NCBI GenBank assembly: GCA_016780605.1
Contig: JADHLS010000152.1
Location: 1-9,217 of the forward strand
Origin: Reyranella sp.
GTDB taxonomy: Bacteria > Pseudomonadota > Alphaproteobacteria > Reyranellales > Reyranellaceae
Direction of reading: 5' to 3'
DNA: 9,217 nt
Both the position numbers and the translations under genes were made by a program. Positions 1 to 5,228 of this stretch are shown here, in pieces (within the stretch, counting starts at the first letter, position 1; each line of letters begins with the position of its first letter). Under the pieces are notes generated by a model, which saw only the letters and a list, made by a program, of their open reading frames with translations, had not been told where the DNA came from and made no database searches.

Positions 1-366
1 AGCCATGAAGAACATGCCTTTGACGTGCACGGCGAAGATCCGGTCGAACTCCTGCTCGGTATAGGCGTCGAAGGGCTTGCGCACGTTGATGCCGGCATTG
101 TTGAACAGGATGTCGATCGGCCCGAGCTCGCGGGCCGCCTGGTCGGCGAAGGCCTTGCCGGCCGAGATATCGGCGACGTCGACTGAGCGGTGCAGGGCGC
201 GCCGGCCAAGGGCGCGGATCTCGCCGGCCGTCTCGTCGGCCTTGGCCCCGTCATCCAGGTGGCAGAAGGCGATGTCCGCGCCCTCGGCGGCGAAGGCGAG
301 CGCCGTGGCGCGACCGATCCCGCGTGAACCGCCGGTGATCAAAGCGATTTTTCCCGCGAGCTTCAT
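1..366 (-). CDS. SDR family NAD(P)-dependent oxidoreductase, N-terminal part (cut by window edge)
   Basis: This is the first 122 codons of a short-chain dehydrogenase/reductase; the remainder, including the expected Ser and YxxxK catalytic residues, lies outside the window. Reading from ATG at 366, the protein opens MKLAGKIALITGG. It carries the Rossmann nucleotide-binding motif TGGSRGIG at residues 11-18, an acidic DVAD stretch near 63-66, and the structural NNAG motif at 89-92. These are diagnostic of classical SDRs, which oxidise alcohols or reduce ketones with NAD(P). The start is supported by a GGAG site (377-374) 7 nt upstream. The tetrad Asn expected in 'NVKG' is His114 here (AVHVKG), a substitution that occurs in some SDRs. 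The gene diverges from the PhyH dioxygenase and probably shares its regulatory region. The substrate cannot be predicted; annotations of the 3-oxoacyl-ACP reductase or glucose dehydrogenase type are common for such proteins but unproven. Confidence 0.93.
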   Translation of the reverse strand, partial: MKLAGKIALITGGSRGIGRATALAFAAEGADIAFCHLDDGAKADETAGEIRALGRRALHRSVDVADISAGKAFADQAARELGPIDILFNNAGINVRKPFDAYTEQEFDRIFAVHVKGMFFMA

Positions 367-393
367 GCCAATTCTCCGATCGTTACGCGGACG

Positions 394-421
394 ACAATAC
401 CGGCCAGACAGCACGAAGCAA
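394..421 (-). promoter_or_regulatory. Candidate sigma-70-type promoter for the SDR gene
   Basis: On the - strand, TTGCTT (421-416) and TATTGT (399-394) are separated by 16 bp and resemble -35 and -10 boxes. Transcription would start near 388, leaving a leader of about 22 nt that contains the GGAG ribosome site. This is a match by eye, four of six bases in each box, and is not proof of a promoter. Confidence 0.4.
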
Positions 422-485
422 TGATCGCTAGGCGGACCATGCTCTGGACGCGGAGTGACCGGGAGCGATTTAATGCATCCCTCAC

Positions 486-490
486 GGAGG
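486..490 (+). promoter_or_regulatory. Ribosome binding site that fixes the PhyH dioxygenase start
   Basis: GGAGG at 486-490 sits 5 nt before the ATG at 496. The longer open frame from ATG 421 has no comparable site, and its extra 25 residues do not look like the family. The 496 start is therefore preferred. Confidence 0.75.
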
Positions 491-495
491 ACAGC

Positions 496-1359
496 ATGCT
501 GGCCAACACCACACGGGCTTTGACCGAAGCGCAACGCGAGCAGTGGGCCGTCGATGGCTACCTGCAGCTCGAAGGTGTGCTCAGTCCGGCAGAAGTCGAC
601 TTCTTCTCCGAGCAGATCGATCGCGTGCGCATGCAGCCCGGCTACGAGCCGGCACCGGGCAAGCTGCCGCGCGGCCACTATGCCTGGGTCGATCATGCCG
701 ATCCCGATCCGCAAGCCTTCATGGATCGGCGTGACCTGCTCTCCTATCACCAGGCCTTCATCGACCTGATCGACCGGCCGCGCGTGTTCGACCTCATCCT
801 CGACCTGATGGGCCCCTACATCCAGTTCTCGATGAGCCAGGCGATCGTGCGCGCCTCGACCGACACCTTTCCCGGCTACACTCATACCGACGGCGGCGAG
901 GCCCAGCGCGCGATCCGCGTCAGCGAGACCAGCCGGCCGCTGGCGGTGAAGGTCATGTACCTGCTGACCGACGTCACCGAGCCCGACAGCGGCAACTTCA
1001 CGGTCTTCCCCGGCAGCCACCTGCGGCCCTTCCCCGAACGGGCTGAGCGCATTCCCAACCCGCATATGCCGGGCGCCGTGCCGCTGCTCGGCAAGGCAGG
1101 CGACGCCTATGTGTTCCCGCACGCGATCTGGCACGGCCCATCGCCCAACCGCTCCGGCAAGGCGCGCAAGACGATCCTCTACAACTACTGCCAGATGTTC
1201 ATGCGCGCCTACGACTTTGGCACGCCCTACGCCTCGCTGTTCGAGCGCTGCACGCCGCGCCAGCGCCGCCTGCTGGGCGACCTCGGCCACGACTTCCGGC
1301 CAGGCGACTTCTTCTATGCGCCGGAGGACCAGGCCGCGCTGATGACCGGCACGGACTGA
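496..1359 (+). CDS. Phytanoyl-CoA dioxygenase (PhyH) family Fe(II)/2-oxoglutarate-type oxygenase
   Basis: A 287-residue protein of the PhyH family, whose characterised members are non-haem Fe(II) enzymes that hydroxylate a substrate while decarboxylating 2-oxoglutarate. The N-terminus has the family's typical opening (LTEAQREQWAVDGYLQLEGV, residues 9-28). The iron site is visible as H130-T-D132 (HTDGG) with the distal His213 in WHGPSPNRSG. Arg224 or a neighbour could bind the 2-oxoglutarate carboxylate. The PGSH turn at 172-175 is another family signature. The length matches the usual 270-300 residues. No signal peptide is seen, so it is probably cytoplasmic. It is transcribed alone and ends 4 bp from the convergent MFS gene. 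PhyH relatives act on diverse acids, CoA esters and secondary metabolites; the substrate is unknown. The presence of an acid dehydrogenase and an organic-acid-type carrier nearby fits a role in breaking down an organic acid, but that is inference. Confidence 0.92.
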   Translation: MLANTTRALTEAQREQWAVDGYLQLEGVLSPAEVDFFSEQIDRVRMQPGYEPAPGKLPRGHYAWVDHADPDPQAFMDRRDLLSYHQAFIDLIDRPRVFDLILDLMGPYIQFSMSQAIVRASTDTFPGYTHTDGGEAQRAIRVSETSRPLAVKVMYLLTDVTEPDSGNFTVFPGSHLRPFPERAERIPNPHMPGAVPLLGKAGDAYVFPHAIWHGPSPNRSGKARKTILYNYCQMFMRAYDFGTPYASLFERCTPRQRRLLGDLGHDFRPGDFFYAPEDQAALMTGTD

Positions 1360-1363
1360 TCGC

Positions 1364-2566
1364 TCATCCTCCGTCCCGCCAGCCGCGCCGCGGCAGCGTC
1401 AGCGCCATCGCCATGCCCGTGACGTTGGCGCCAGCCGCGATCAGCACCGCCGTGCCGTAGGCGCGGGTGAGATCGAACAGGTAACCGGCCAGTACCGGCA
1501 GGCTGATAGCGGCCAGGCACCAGGCGATGTAGGTGCGTCCGGCGACGCGGCCGTAGTCGGCGGCCCGCCAGTAGATACCGATGCCGCCCGCGGTCGAGCC
1601 GGAGACGAAGCCGTAGCCCAGGCCGATCATGCCCAGGCCCACGACCGCGGTAACGGGACTGGGCAGCAGGGTCAGCAGCAGCCCGCCGCACAGAGCCACG
1701 GCGTGCGCCGCACACATCACGTGCGGCACCGCCAGGCGATCGACCAGCCAGCCGCCGCTGATGCGCGCCAGCGCGATCGCGGCCGTGATGCCCGTCGTCG
1801 CCGTCACGGCCAGTGTGGCTGCGCCGCCGTAGGTCGCCACGATCTCGCGTGCCTGGCTCAGCACCATCAGGCCGGCTGAGGCGGCGAGGAAGAACGTCGC
1901 CGAGAGTTTCAGGAAAGTCGGGCCGAGCAGCGGCGGACCCTTTGTCGTCGCGGCCGCTGCCGCCGTCGCGACCAGCCGCGTCCCGCTATACCGTTCGAGC
2001 AGGGCCGCTGCGATCCCACCGGCCACCAGCACGGTCGCGAGGCCTCCCAGCGTCGTGCGCCAGCCGTAGGCTTCGTTGCAGGCGTGGAAGAGGGGCGTCG
2101 CGATCATGGCGCCCATGGGATAGAGGCTCACCATGTAGCCGTTCACCAGGCCCTGGCGGCGTCGCACCAGCATGTTCACGCCCTGCTGCAGCAGGATGAA
2201 GGCGACGCCGCCGCCGGTGCCGAACACCACGCCATAGCCCAGCAGCAATTGCGGCAGCCCGCTCGCCGTCGCCGCGAGCGCGCTGCCGGCGGCGGCGACC
2301 AGCGCGCTCGCCAGAACCAGGACCGGCGCAGGCGCGACGCGATAGAGGAAGGCCGCCCCCACCGACCCCACCGTGAAGCCCGCTGTCGCCAGGCCGAACA
2401 CCAGCGACAGGGCCGAGCGCGGGATGCCGAGCTCCTGCTCGATCGGCCGCAACAACACGCTGAAGGAATAGACCGAGCCCAGCGGCAGGTTCATCAGCGT
2501 CGCTGCCAGCAGCGCCGCCCAAAGACGCTCGGTGCGGACAGGCAGGGCCGGCGTCGCAACAGACAT
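1364..2566 (-). CDS. MFS transporter, oxalate/formate antiporter (OFA)-like
   Basis: A 400-residue, very hydrophobic protein with about 12 membrane segments in two halves, joined by a hydrophilic and Ala-rich loop near residues 191-216. The first segment and following loop (LPLGSVYSFSVLLRPIEQELG, starting at residue 27) resemble the OFA and monocarboxylate carrier group of the major facilitator superfamily. A GGWLVDR element at 271-277 in the second half matches the MFS loop motif. Family members move small organic anions or drugs across the inner membrane, driven by ion or substrate exchange. ATG at 2566 is preceded by GAGG (2578-2575) with 8 nt spacing. That site lies inside an inverted repeat, listed separately. 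The gene diverges from the 2-hydroxyacid dehydrogenase and converges on the PhyH gene. A substrate related to hydroxy or oxo acids is plausible from the neighbours but not shown. Confidence 0.9.
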   Translation of the reverse strand: MSVATPALPVRTERLWAALLAATLMNLPLGSVYSFSVLLRPIEQELGIPRSALSLVFGLATAGFTVGSVGAAFLYRVAPAPVLVLASALVAAAGSALAATASGLPQLLLGYGVVFGTGGGVAFILLQQGVNMLVRRRQGLVNGYMVSLYPMGAMIATPLFHACNEAYGWRTTLGGLATVLVAGGIAAALLERYSGTRLVATAAAAATTKGPPLLGPTFLKLSATFFLAASAGLMVLSQAREIVATYGGAATLAVTATTGITAAIALARISGGWLVDRLAVPHVMCAAHAVALCGGLLLTLLPSPVTAVVGLGMIGLGYGFVSGSTAGGIGIYWRAADYGRVAGRTYIAWCLAAISLPVLAGYLFDLTRAYGTAVLIAAGANVTGMAMALTLPRRGWRDGG

Positions 2567-2587
2567 CGTGCAAGCCTCGGCTGCACG
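2567..2587. repeat. Inverted repeat overlapping the MFS ribosome binding site
   Basis: CGTGCA (2567-2572) and TGCACG (2582-2587) are perfect inverted arms. With one bulged A the pairing extends inward by GCC/GGC, giving about 9 bp around a minimal loop. The repeat directly abuts the MFS start codon and contains its GAGG site. It could be an operator for a dimeric regulator or an mRNA hairpin that limits translation. Confidence 0.5.
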
Positions 2588-2673
2588 ATCCGAGCGGTCA
2601 AGGCACTCACCCTGCAGTGCGAGACCGGCATTGCTCGGTCGACATGGAGGCGCGGCCGACGCCTGCTAGGATG

Positions 2674-2687
2674 CCTCCAAACGGAGG
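2674..2687 (+). repeat. Short stem pairing with the dehydrogenase ribosome binding site
   Basis: CCTCC (2674-2678), a 4-nt AAAC loop and GGAGG (2683-2687) could form a 5-bp hairpin. This would cover most of the GGAGGAG ribosome site of the gene starting at 2700. Five base pairs is short and could be chance in GC-rich DNA. Confidence 0.3.
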
Positions 2688-2699
2688 AGATGCCCAAGC

Positions 2700-3707
2700 A
2701 TGGTCAAGACCGTCCTGTACGCGGAGAAACTGTACGACAACGACAAGGTCGAGCGCGAGGTGTTCGGGCCCGACGTGCGCGTGGTGTGGAAGAACGTCAC
2801 CAACCTGTCGCAGCTCGAGGAGCGCGACTGCGCCGATGTCGATGGCCTGATGGTGCTGCGCCACGCCGTGACCGCCGAGCACTTCGCCAAGTTCCCCAAG
2901 CTCAGCTGCGTCGTGCGCATGGGCGTTGGCTACGACAAGATCGATCGCAAGGCAGCCGAGGCGCGCAAGGTCATGGTGTGCAATGTGCCGGACTACGGCA
3001 CGACCGAGGTGGCCGACCACGCACTGGCGCTGGCGCTCTCCCTGCGCCGCGGCATCGCGCTCCACCTCGAGGCGCAGCGTCGGCCACAGCCCGCACCATG
3101 GTCCTACGTGCGCGACCCGCTCCTGAAGCGCAACGGCGTGCAGACCTTCGGCATCGTCGGGCTGGGCCGCATCGGCACGGCGGCGGCGCTCAGGGCCAAG
3201 GCCTTCCAGTTCCGCGTCGTCGCCTACGATCCCTATATGCCCAACGGCACCGAGCTCGGCGTCGGTGTGGAGCGGGTGAACTCGCTCGAGGCGCTGATGG
3301 AGCAGACCGACACGCTTTCCATCCATGCGCCGTTGACGCTCGAGACGCGCGGCATGATCTCGCGCGCCATGCTGGAGCGCCTGCCCAAGGGCGCCATCGT
3401 GGTCAGCACCGCGCGCGGCCCGATCTGCGACGTCGACGCGCTGGCCGACCTGCTGAAGCGCGGCCATCTCGCCGGCGTCGGCCTCGACGTCCTGCCCGTC
3501 GAGCCGCCGGTCGAGCCCATCCCCGAGCTGCTGCGCGCCTACCGTGCGCGCGAGCCGTGGTGCGAGGGGCGGCTCATCATCACGCCGCACTCTGCCTTCT
3601 TCACGCCCGAGGCGTGGGAGGACATCCGCGTCAAGTCGGCGGAGACCATGCGCGCGGCCATGGTCGGCCCGCGGCCGCAGAACGTGATCACGCCGGAGAT
3701 GTTCTGA
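2700..3707 (+). CDS. D-isomer-specific 2-hydroxyacid dehydrogenase, CtBP-like
   Basis: A 335-residue cytoplasmic NAD(P)-dependent enzyme of the family that interconverts D-2-hydroxyacids and 2-oxoacids. The substrate-binding domain comes first (about 1-105), with RMGVGYDKID near 73-82. The nucleotide-binding domain follows, with GLGRIG at 154-159 and an acidic Asp177 (YDPY) that suggests a preference for NAD. The catalytic triad is complete: Arg239 in TARG, Glu268 in PVEPP and His297 in TPHSAF. The segment between the Glu and the His, together with the PHSAFFTPEAW ending, resembles the C-terminal-binding-protein (CtBP) subgroup often found in bacterial catabolic loci. ATG at 2700 has a strong GGAGGAG site at 2683-2689. 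The gene stands alone between the divergent MFS carrier and the convergent Rieske gene, whose stop lies only 4 bp away. The substrate is unknown; glyoxylate, hydroxypyruvate or a larger hydroxyacid are all possible. Confidence 0.93.
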   Translation: MVKTVLYAEKLYDNDKVEREVFGPDVRVVWKNVTNLSQLEERDCADVDGLMVLRHAVTAEHFAKFPKLSCVVRMGVGYDKIDRKAAEARKVMVCNVPDYGTTEVADHALALALSLRRGIALHLEAQRRPQPAPWSYVRDPLLKRNGVQTFGIVGLGRIGTAAALRAKAFQFRVVAYDPYMPNGTELGVGVERVNSLEALMEQTDTLSIHAPLTLETRGMISRAMLERLPKGAIVVSTARGPICDVDALADLLKRGHLAGVGLDVLPVEPPVEPIPELLRAYRAREPWCEGRLIITPHSAFFTPEAWEDIRVKSAETMRAAMVGPRPQNVITPEMF

Positions 3708-3711
3708 GCCG

Positions 3712-4992
3712 CTAGACGGTCTGCAGGATCTTGTCCTTCGTGATGTCGGGCGCCAAAGCCTGGTGCCAATCGGCATCGCGCGGGAAGACGTCCTCGCCAG
3801 CCTTGATCGTGTAGTAGCTGGTGTCGGTGCCGGGCGGCTGCCTGCCGGCTTCGACCGCCTTCACCGCTTCACGCAACAGCTTGCGCGCCTGGATGATCGC
3901 CTTGTCGGCCGGGCCGAGATGCTCGCGGCTGCGGTCGACGATGCGGCCCATGCTTTCCTGCAGGGCGCGGTCCTGCTGGTTGATGCCGTCGATGCCGGTG
4001 TAGCTCTCGGTCCGCTGCACCTCGCGGTCGAGCCCGTAGTTGTTCGTGCGGTTCTGGAACGACCGGAAGGTCTTCGGATCGACATGCAACGGACCGTTGC
4101 CAAGCCCGCGTTCGAGCCGGTCTTCCGCGGTCAGCGGCCCGTCGCTGGTGCTGTAGATCCAGTTGTAGACCATGCAGTTATGGTCATCGATCGGCACCCA
4201 GATATGACCGGCATCGGTCGGCAAGCCGCTTTCCGAACGCGACGGCCGGATCTGATGGAACGGCATGATGAAGTGATAGGTCCGCACATGGATGTCGGCG
4301 TCGCCGAGCGGCCGCACCCCGGCGTAGAGATAGCCGTAGTCGGTGATGTCGACCTGCAGGTTCGGCGCCTTGCCGCGCACGAACGGGTTGGACGGCTTCA
4401 GGCCGCCGCGGGTCGAGTTGTCGGTCAGCAGCCGGTGCAGGATCGGCGCGTGCGAGGTGTCGATGCCGCCTTCGAGCGCCTGCAGGTAGTTGCATTCCTC
4501 GATGACCTTGGTGACGTGGCGCCGGCTCTCCGGCACCTGGGTCCAGGCGAATTTCGGCAAGGGCGGCATCTTGTCGGCCGGGCCGAGATAGGCCCAGACG
4601 ATCCCGCCAAGCTCGCAGGTCGGATAGGCCGTGAGCCGCACCTTGTGCTTGAACTGCAGTTCCTCCGGCTCGTTCAACTGATCGACGCAGGCGCCGCCGA
4701 CGTCGAACTTCCAGCCGTGATAGACGCAGCGCAGGCCGCATTCCTCGTTGCGTCCGAAATAAAGTGACACGCCGCGATGCGGGCAGTATTCCTCAACCAG
4801 GCCGATGCGCCCCGCCGTGTCGCGGAAAGCGACCAGCTCCTCGCCCAGCAACTTGACGCGCACCGGCGCACTGTCCGGTTCGGCGAGCTCTCTCGACAGA
4901 CAGGCCGGGAGCCAATAGCGGCGCATCGCATTGCCCATCGGCGTTCCGGGGCCGGTGCGGGTGATGAGCTCGTTGTCCTCCTTGGAAAGCAT
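3712..4992 (-). CDS. Rieske non-haem iron ring-hydroxylating oxygenase alpha subunit, phthalate 4,5-dioxygenase-like
   Basis: A 426-residue oxygenase component that, by family, receives electrons from a reductase and inserts oxygen into an aromatic or related substrate. The N-terminal Rieske [2Fe-2S] site is intact: C70-P-H72-R-G, then C89-V-Y-H92-G-W (CxH, 16 residues, CxxH). The catalytic domain has the D178-x2-H181-x4-H186 mononuclear-iron motif (GGIDTSHAPILH) and a QD341 that is the likely third iron ligand. The stretch QDRALQESMG at 340-349, then DR and EHLG, is typical of the phthalate 4,5-dioxygenase / vanillate-demethylase-like branch. The start at 4992 follows GAGGAG by 7 nt; a 44-codon in-frame extension to 5124 lacks such support. 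No beta subunit, ferredoxin or reductase gene is present in the window, so its partner must be elsewhere. It diverges from the hydratase-like gene. The substrate is unknown; 'phthalate' describes similarity only. Confidence 0.94.
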   Translation of the reverse strand: MLSKEDNELITRTGPGTPMGNAMRRYWLPACLSRELAEPDSAPVRVKLLGEELVAFRDTAGRIGLVEEYCPHRGVSLYFGRNEECGLRCVYHGWKFDVGGACVDQLNEPEELQFKHKVRLTAYPTCELGGIVWAYLGPADKMPPLPKFAWTQVPESRRHVTKVIEECNYLQALEGGIDTSHAPILHRLLTDNSTRGGLKPSNPFVRGKAPNLQVDITDYGYLYAGVRPLGDADIHVRTYHFIMPFHQIRPSRSESGLPTDAGHIWVPIDDHNCMVYNWIYSTSDGPLTAEDRLERGLGNGPLHVDPKTFRSFQNRTNNYGLDREVQRTESYTGIDGINQQDRALQESMGRIVDRSREHLGPADKAIIQARKLLREAVKAVEAGRQPPGTDTSYYTIKAGEDVFPRDADWHQALAPDITKDKILQTV

Positions 4993-4999
4993 GCGGGTT

Positions 5000-5005
5000 C
5001 TCCTC
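5000..5005 (-). promoter_or_regulatory. Ribosome binding site that fixes the Rieske gene start
   Basis: Read on the - strand, 5005-5000 is GAGGAG, 7 nt before ATG at 4992. This selects the 426-residue product, whose N-terminus (MLSKEDNELITRTGPGTPMG) matches the phthalate-dioxygenase style, over the 470-residue frame. Confidence 0.8.
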
Positions 5006-5077
5006 GGGTTACAGGCCTCGACGGAATGCGGCACGCCTTGCGAGGATAGCTCATTCGACCGTTTCACGCATAGCACA

Positions 5078-5155
5078 AGGTCCACGGGAGTTTGCCGGCG
5101 GGCCACGGGCGTCGGTTCTGCCAAGAGTTTTCTGACGCGACTCTAGGTCCAAGGG
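5078..5155. repeat. Spaced direct repeat AGGTCCAMGGG in the divergent promoter region
   Basis: AGGTCCACGGG (5078-5088) and AGGTCCAAGGG (5145-5155) match at 10 of 11 positions and start 67 bp apart, about 6.4 helical turns. They could be paired binding sites for a regulator or simply chance. A related CCACGGG also occurs at 5103-5109. Confidence 0.35.
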
Positions 5156-5228
5156 TTGCGGCCGTCTGCAGGTGGCTTCTCCCTGTGATAAGATTACGAC
5201 CGGTGGTTGCTTCCCGCGGAGAACACGG

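Larger units (their letters stand above)
367..495. promoter_or_regulatory. Divergent intergenic region, SDR / PhyH dioxygenase
   Basis: These 129 bp lie between two outward-pointing genes and must hold both promoters. The - strand candidate promoter is listed separately. On the + strand the AT-rich TTTAAT at 469-474 could be a -10 box for the dioxygenase gene, but no good -35 box is seen 16-18 bp before it. No strong inverted repeat was found. Confidence 0.5.
2567..2699. promoter_or_regulatory. Divergent intergenic region, MFS transporter / 2-hydroxyacid dehydrogenase
   Basis: These 133 bp separate two outward-facing genes. On the + strand TAGGAT (2667-2672) could be a -10 box for the dehydrogenase, but the best -35-like sequences (TCGACA at 2639, TTGCTC at 2631) are too far away. 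On the - strand TTGACC (2601-2596) resembles a -35 box without a clear -10. The region carries the inverted repeat at 2567-2587 and a small CCTCC/GGAGG stem at 2674-2687. Confidence 0.45.
4993..5228. promoter_or_regulatory. Divergent intergenic region, Rieske oxygenase / hydratase-cytochrome operon
   Basis: At 236 bp this is the largest gene-free stretch in the window. It must hold promoters for the Rieske gene and for the two-gene operon. On the + strand TAAGAT at 5189-5194 is a plausible -10 box, which would give a leader of about 28 nt, but the -35 position (CTGCAG) is poor. A direct repeat AGGTCCA(C/A)GGG occurs at 5078 and 5145. An alternative reading would extend the Rieske gene to 5124, but the ribosome site argues against it. 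No terminator or small gene was recognised. Confidence 0.5.

Noticed and set aside
77..424. + strand open frame (115 codons) opposite the SDR gene
   Set aside because: The - strand reading gives canonical TGGSRGIG and NNAG motifs, while this frame is Ser/Arg/Ala-rich without motifs.
2084..3715. Long + strand open frame (543 codons) antisense to the MFS gene and overlapping the 2-hydroxyacid dehydrogenase
   Set aside because: Its translation is low-complexity and rich in Arg, Ala, Gln and His, typical of a shadow frame in GC-rich DNA. The dehydrogenase in the other frame has complete motifs and a ribosome site.
2607..3776. - strand open frame (389 codons) opposite the 2-hydroxyacid dehydrogenase
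   Set aside because: It is a compositional shadow and conflicts with a well-supported enzyme gene on the + strand.
3763..4767. + strand open frame (334 codons) opposite the Rieske gene
   Set aside because: It is a shadow of the Rieske gene with no motif or ribosome site of its own.
5016..5045. Possible sigma-54 promoter (GGCACG...TTGC) in the divergent region
   Set aside because: The GG-to-GC distance is about 10 bp rather than the required 12, so it does not fit the consensus.
4993..5124. 44-codon N-terminal extension of the Rieske gene
   Set aside because: The extension does not resemble the family, and a GAGGAG ribosome site precedes the internal ATG at 4992.
5156..5194. TTGCGG / TAAGAT as a sigma-70 promoter for the hydratase-cytochrome operon
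   Set aside because: The boxes are 27 bp apart, well outside the usual 16-18 bp. Only the TAAGAT element is kept as a weak suggestion.
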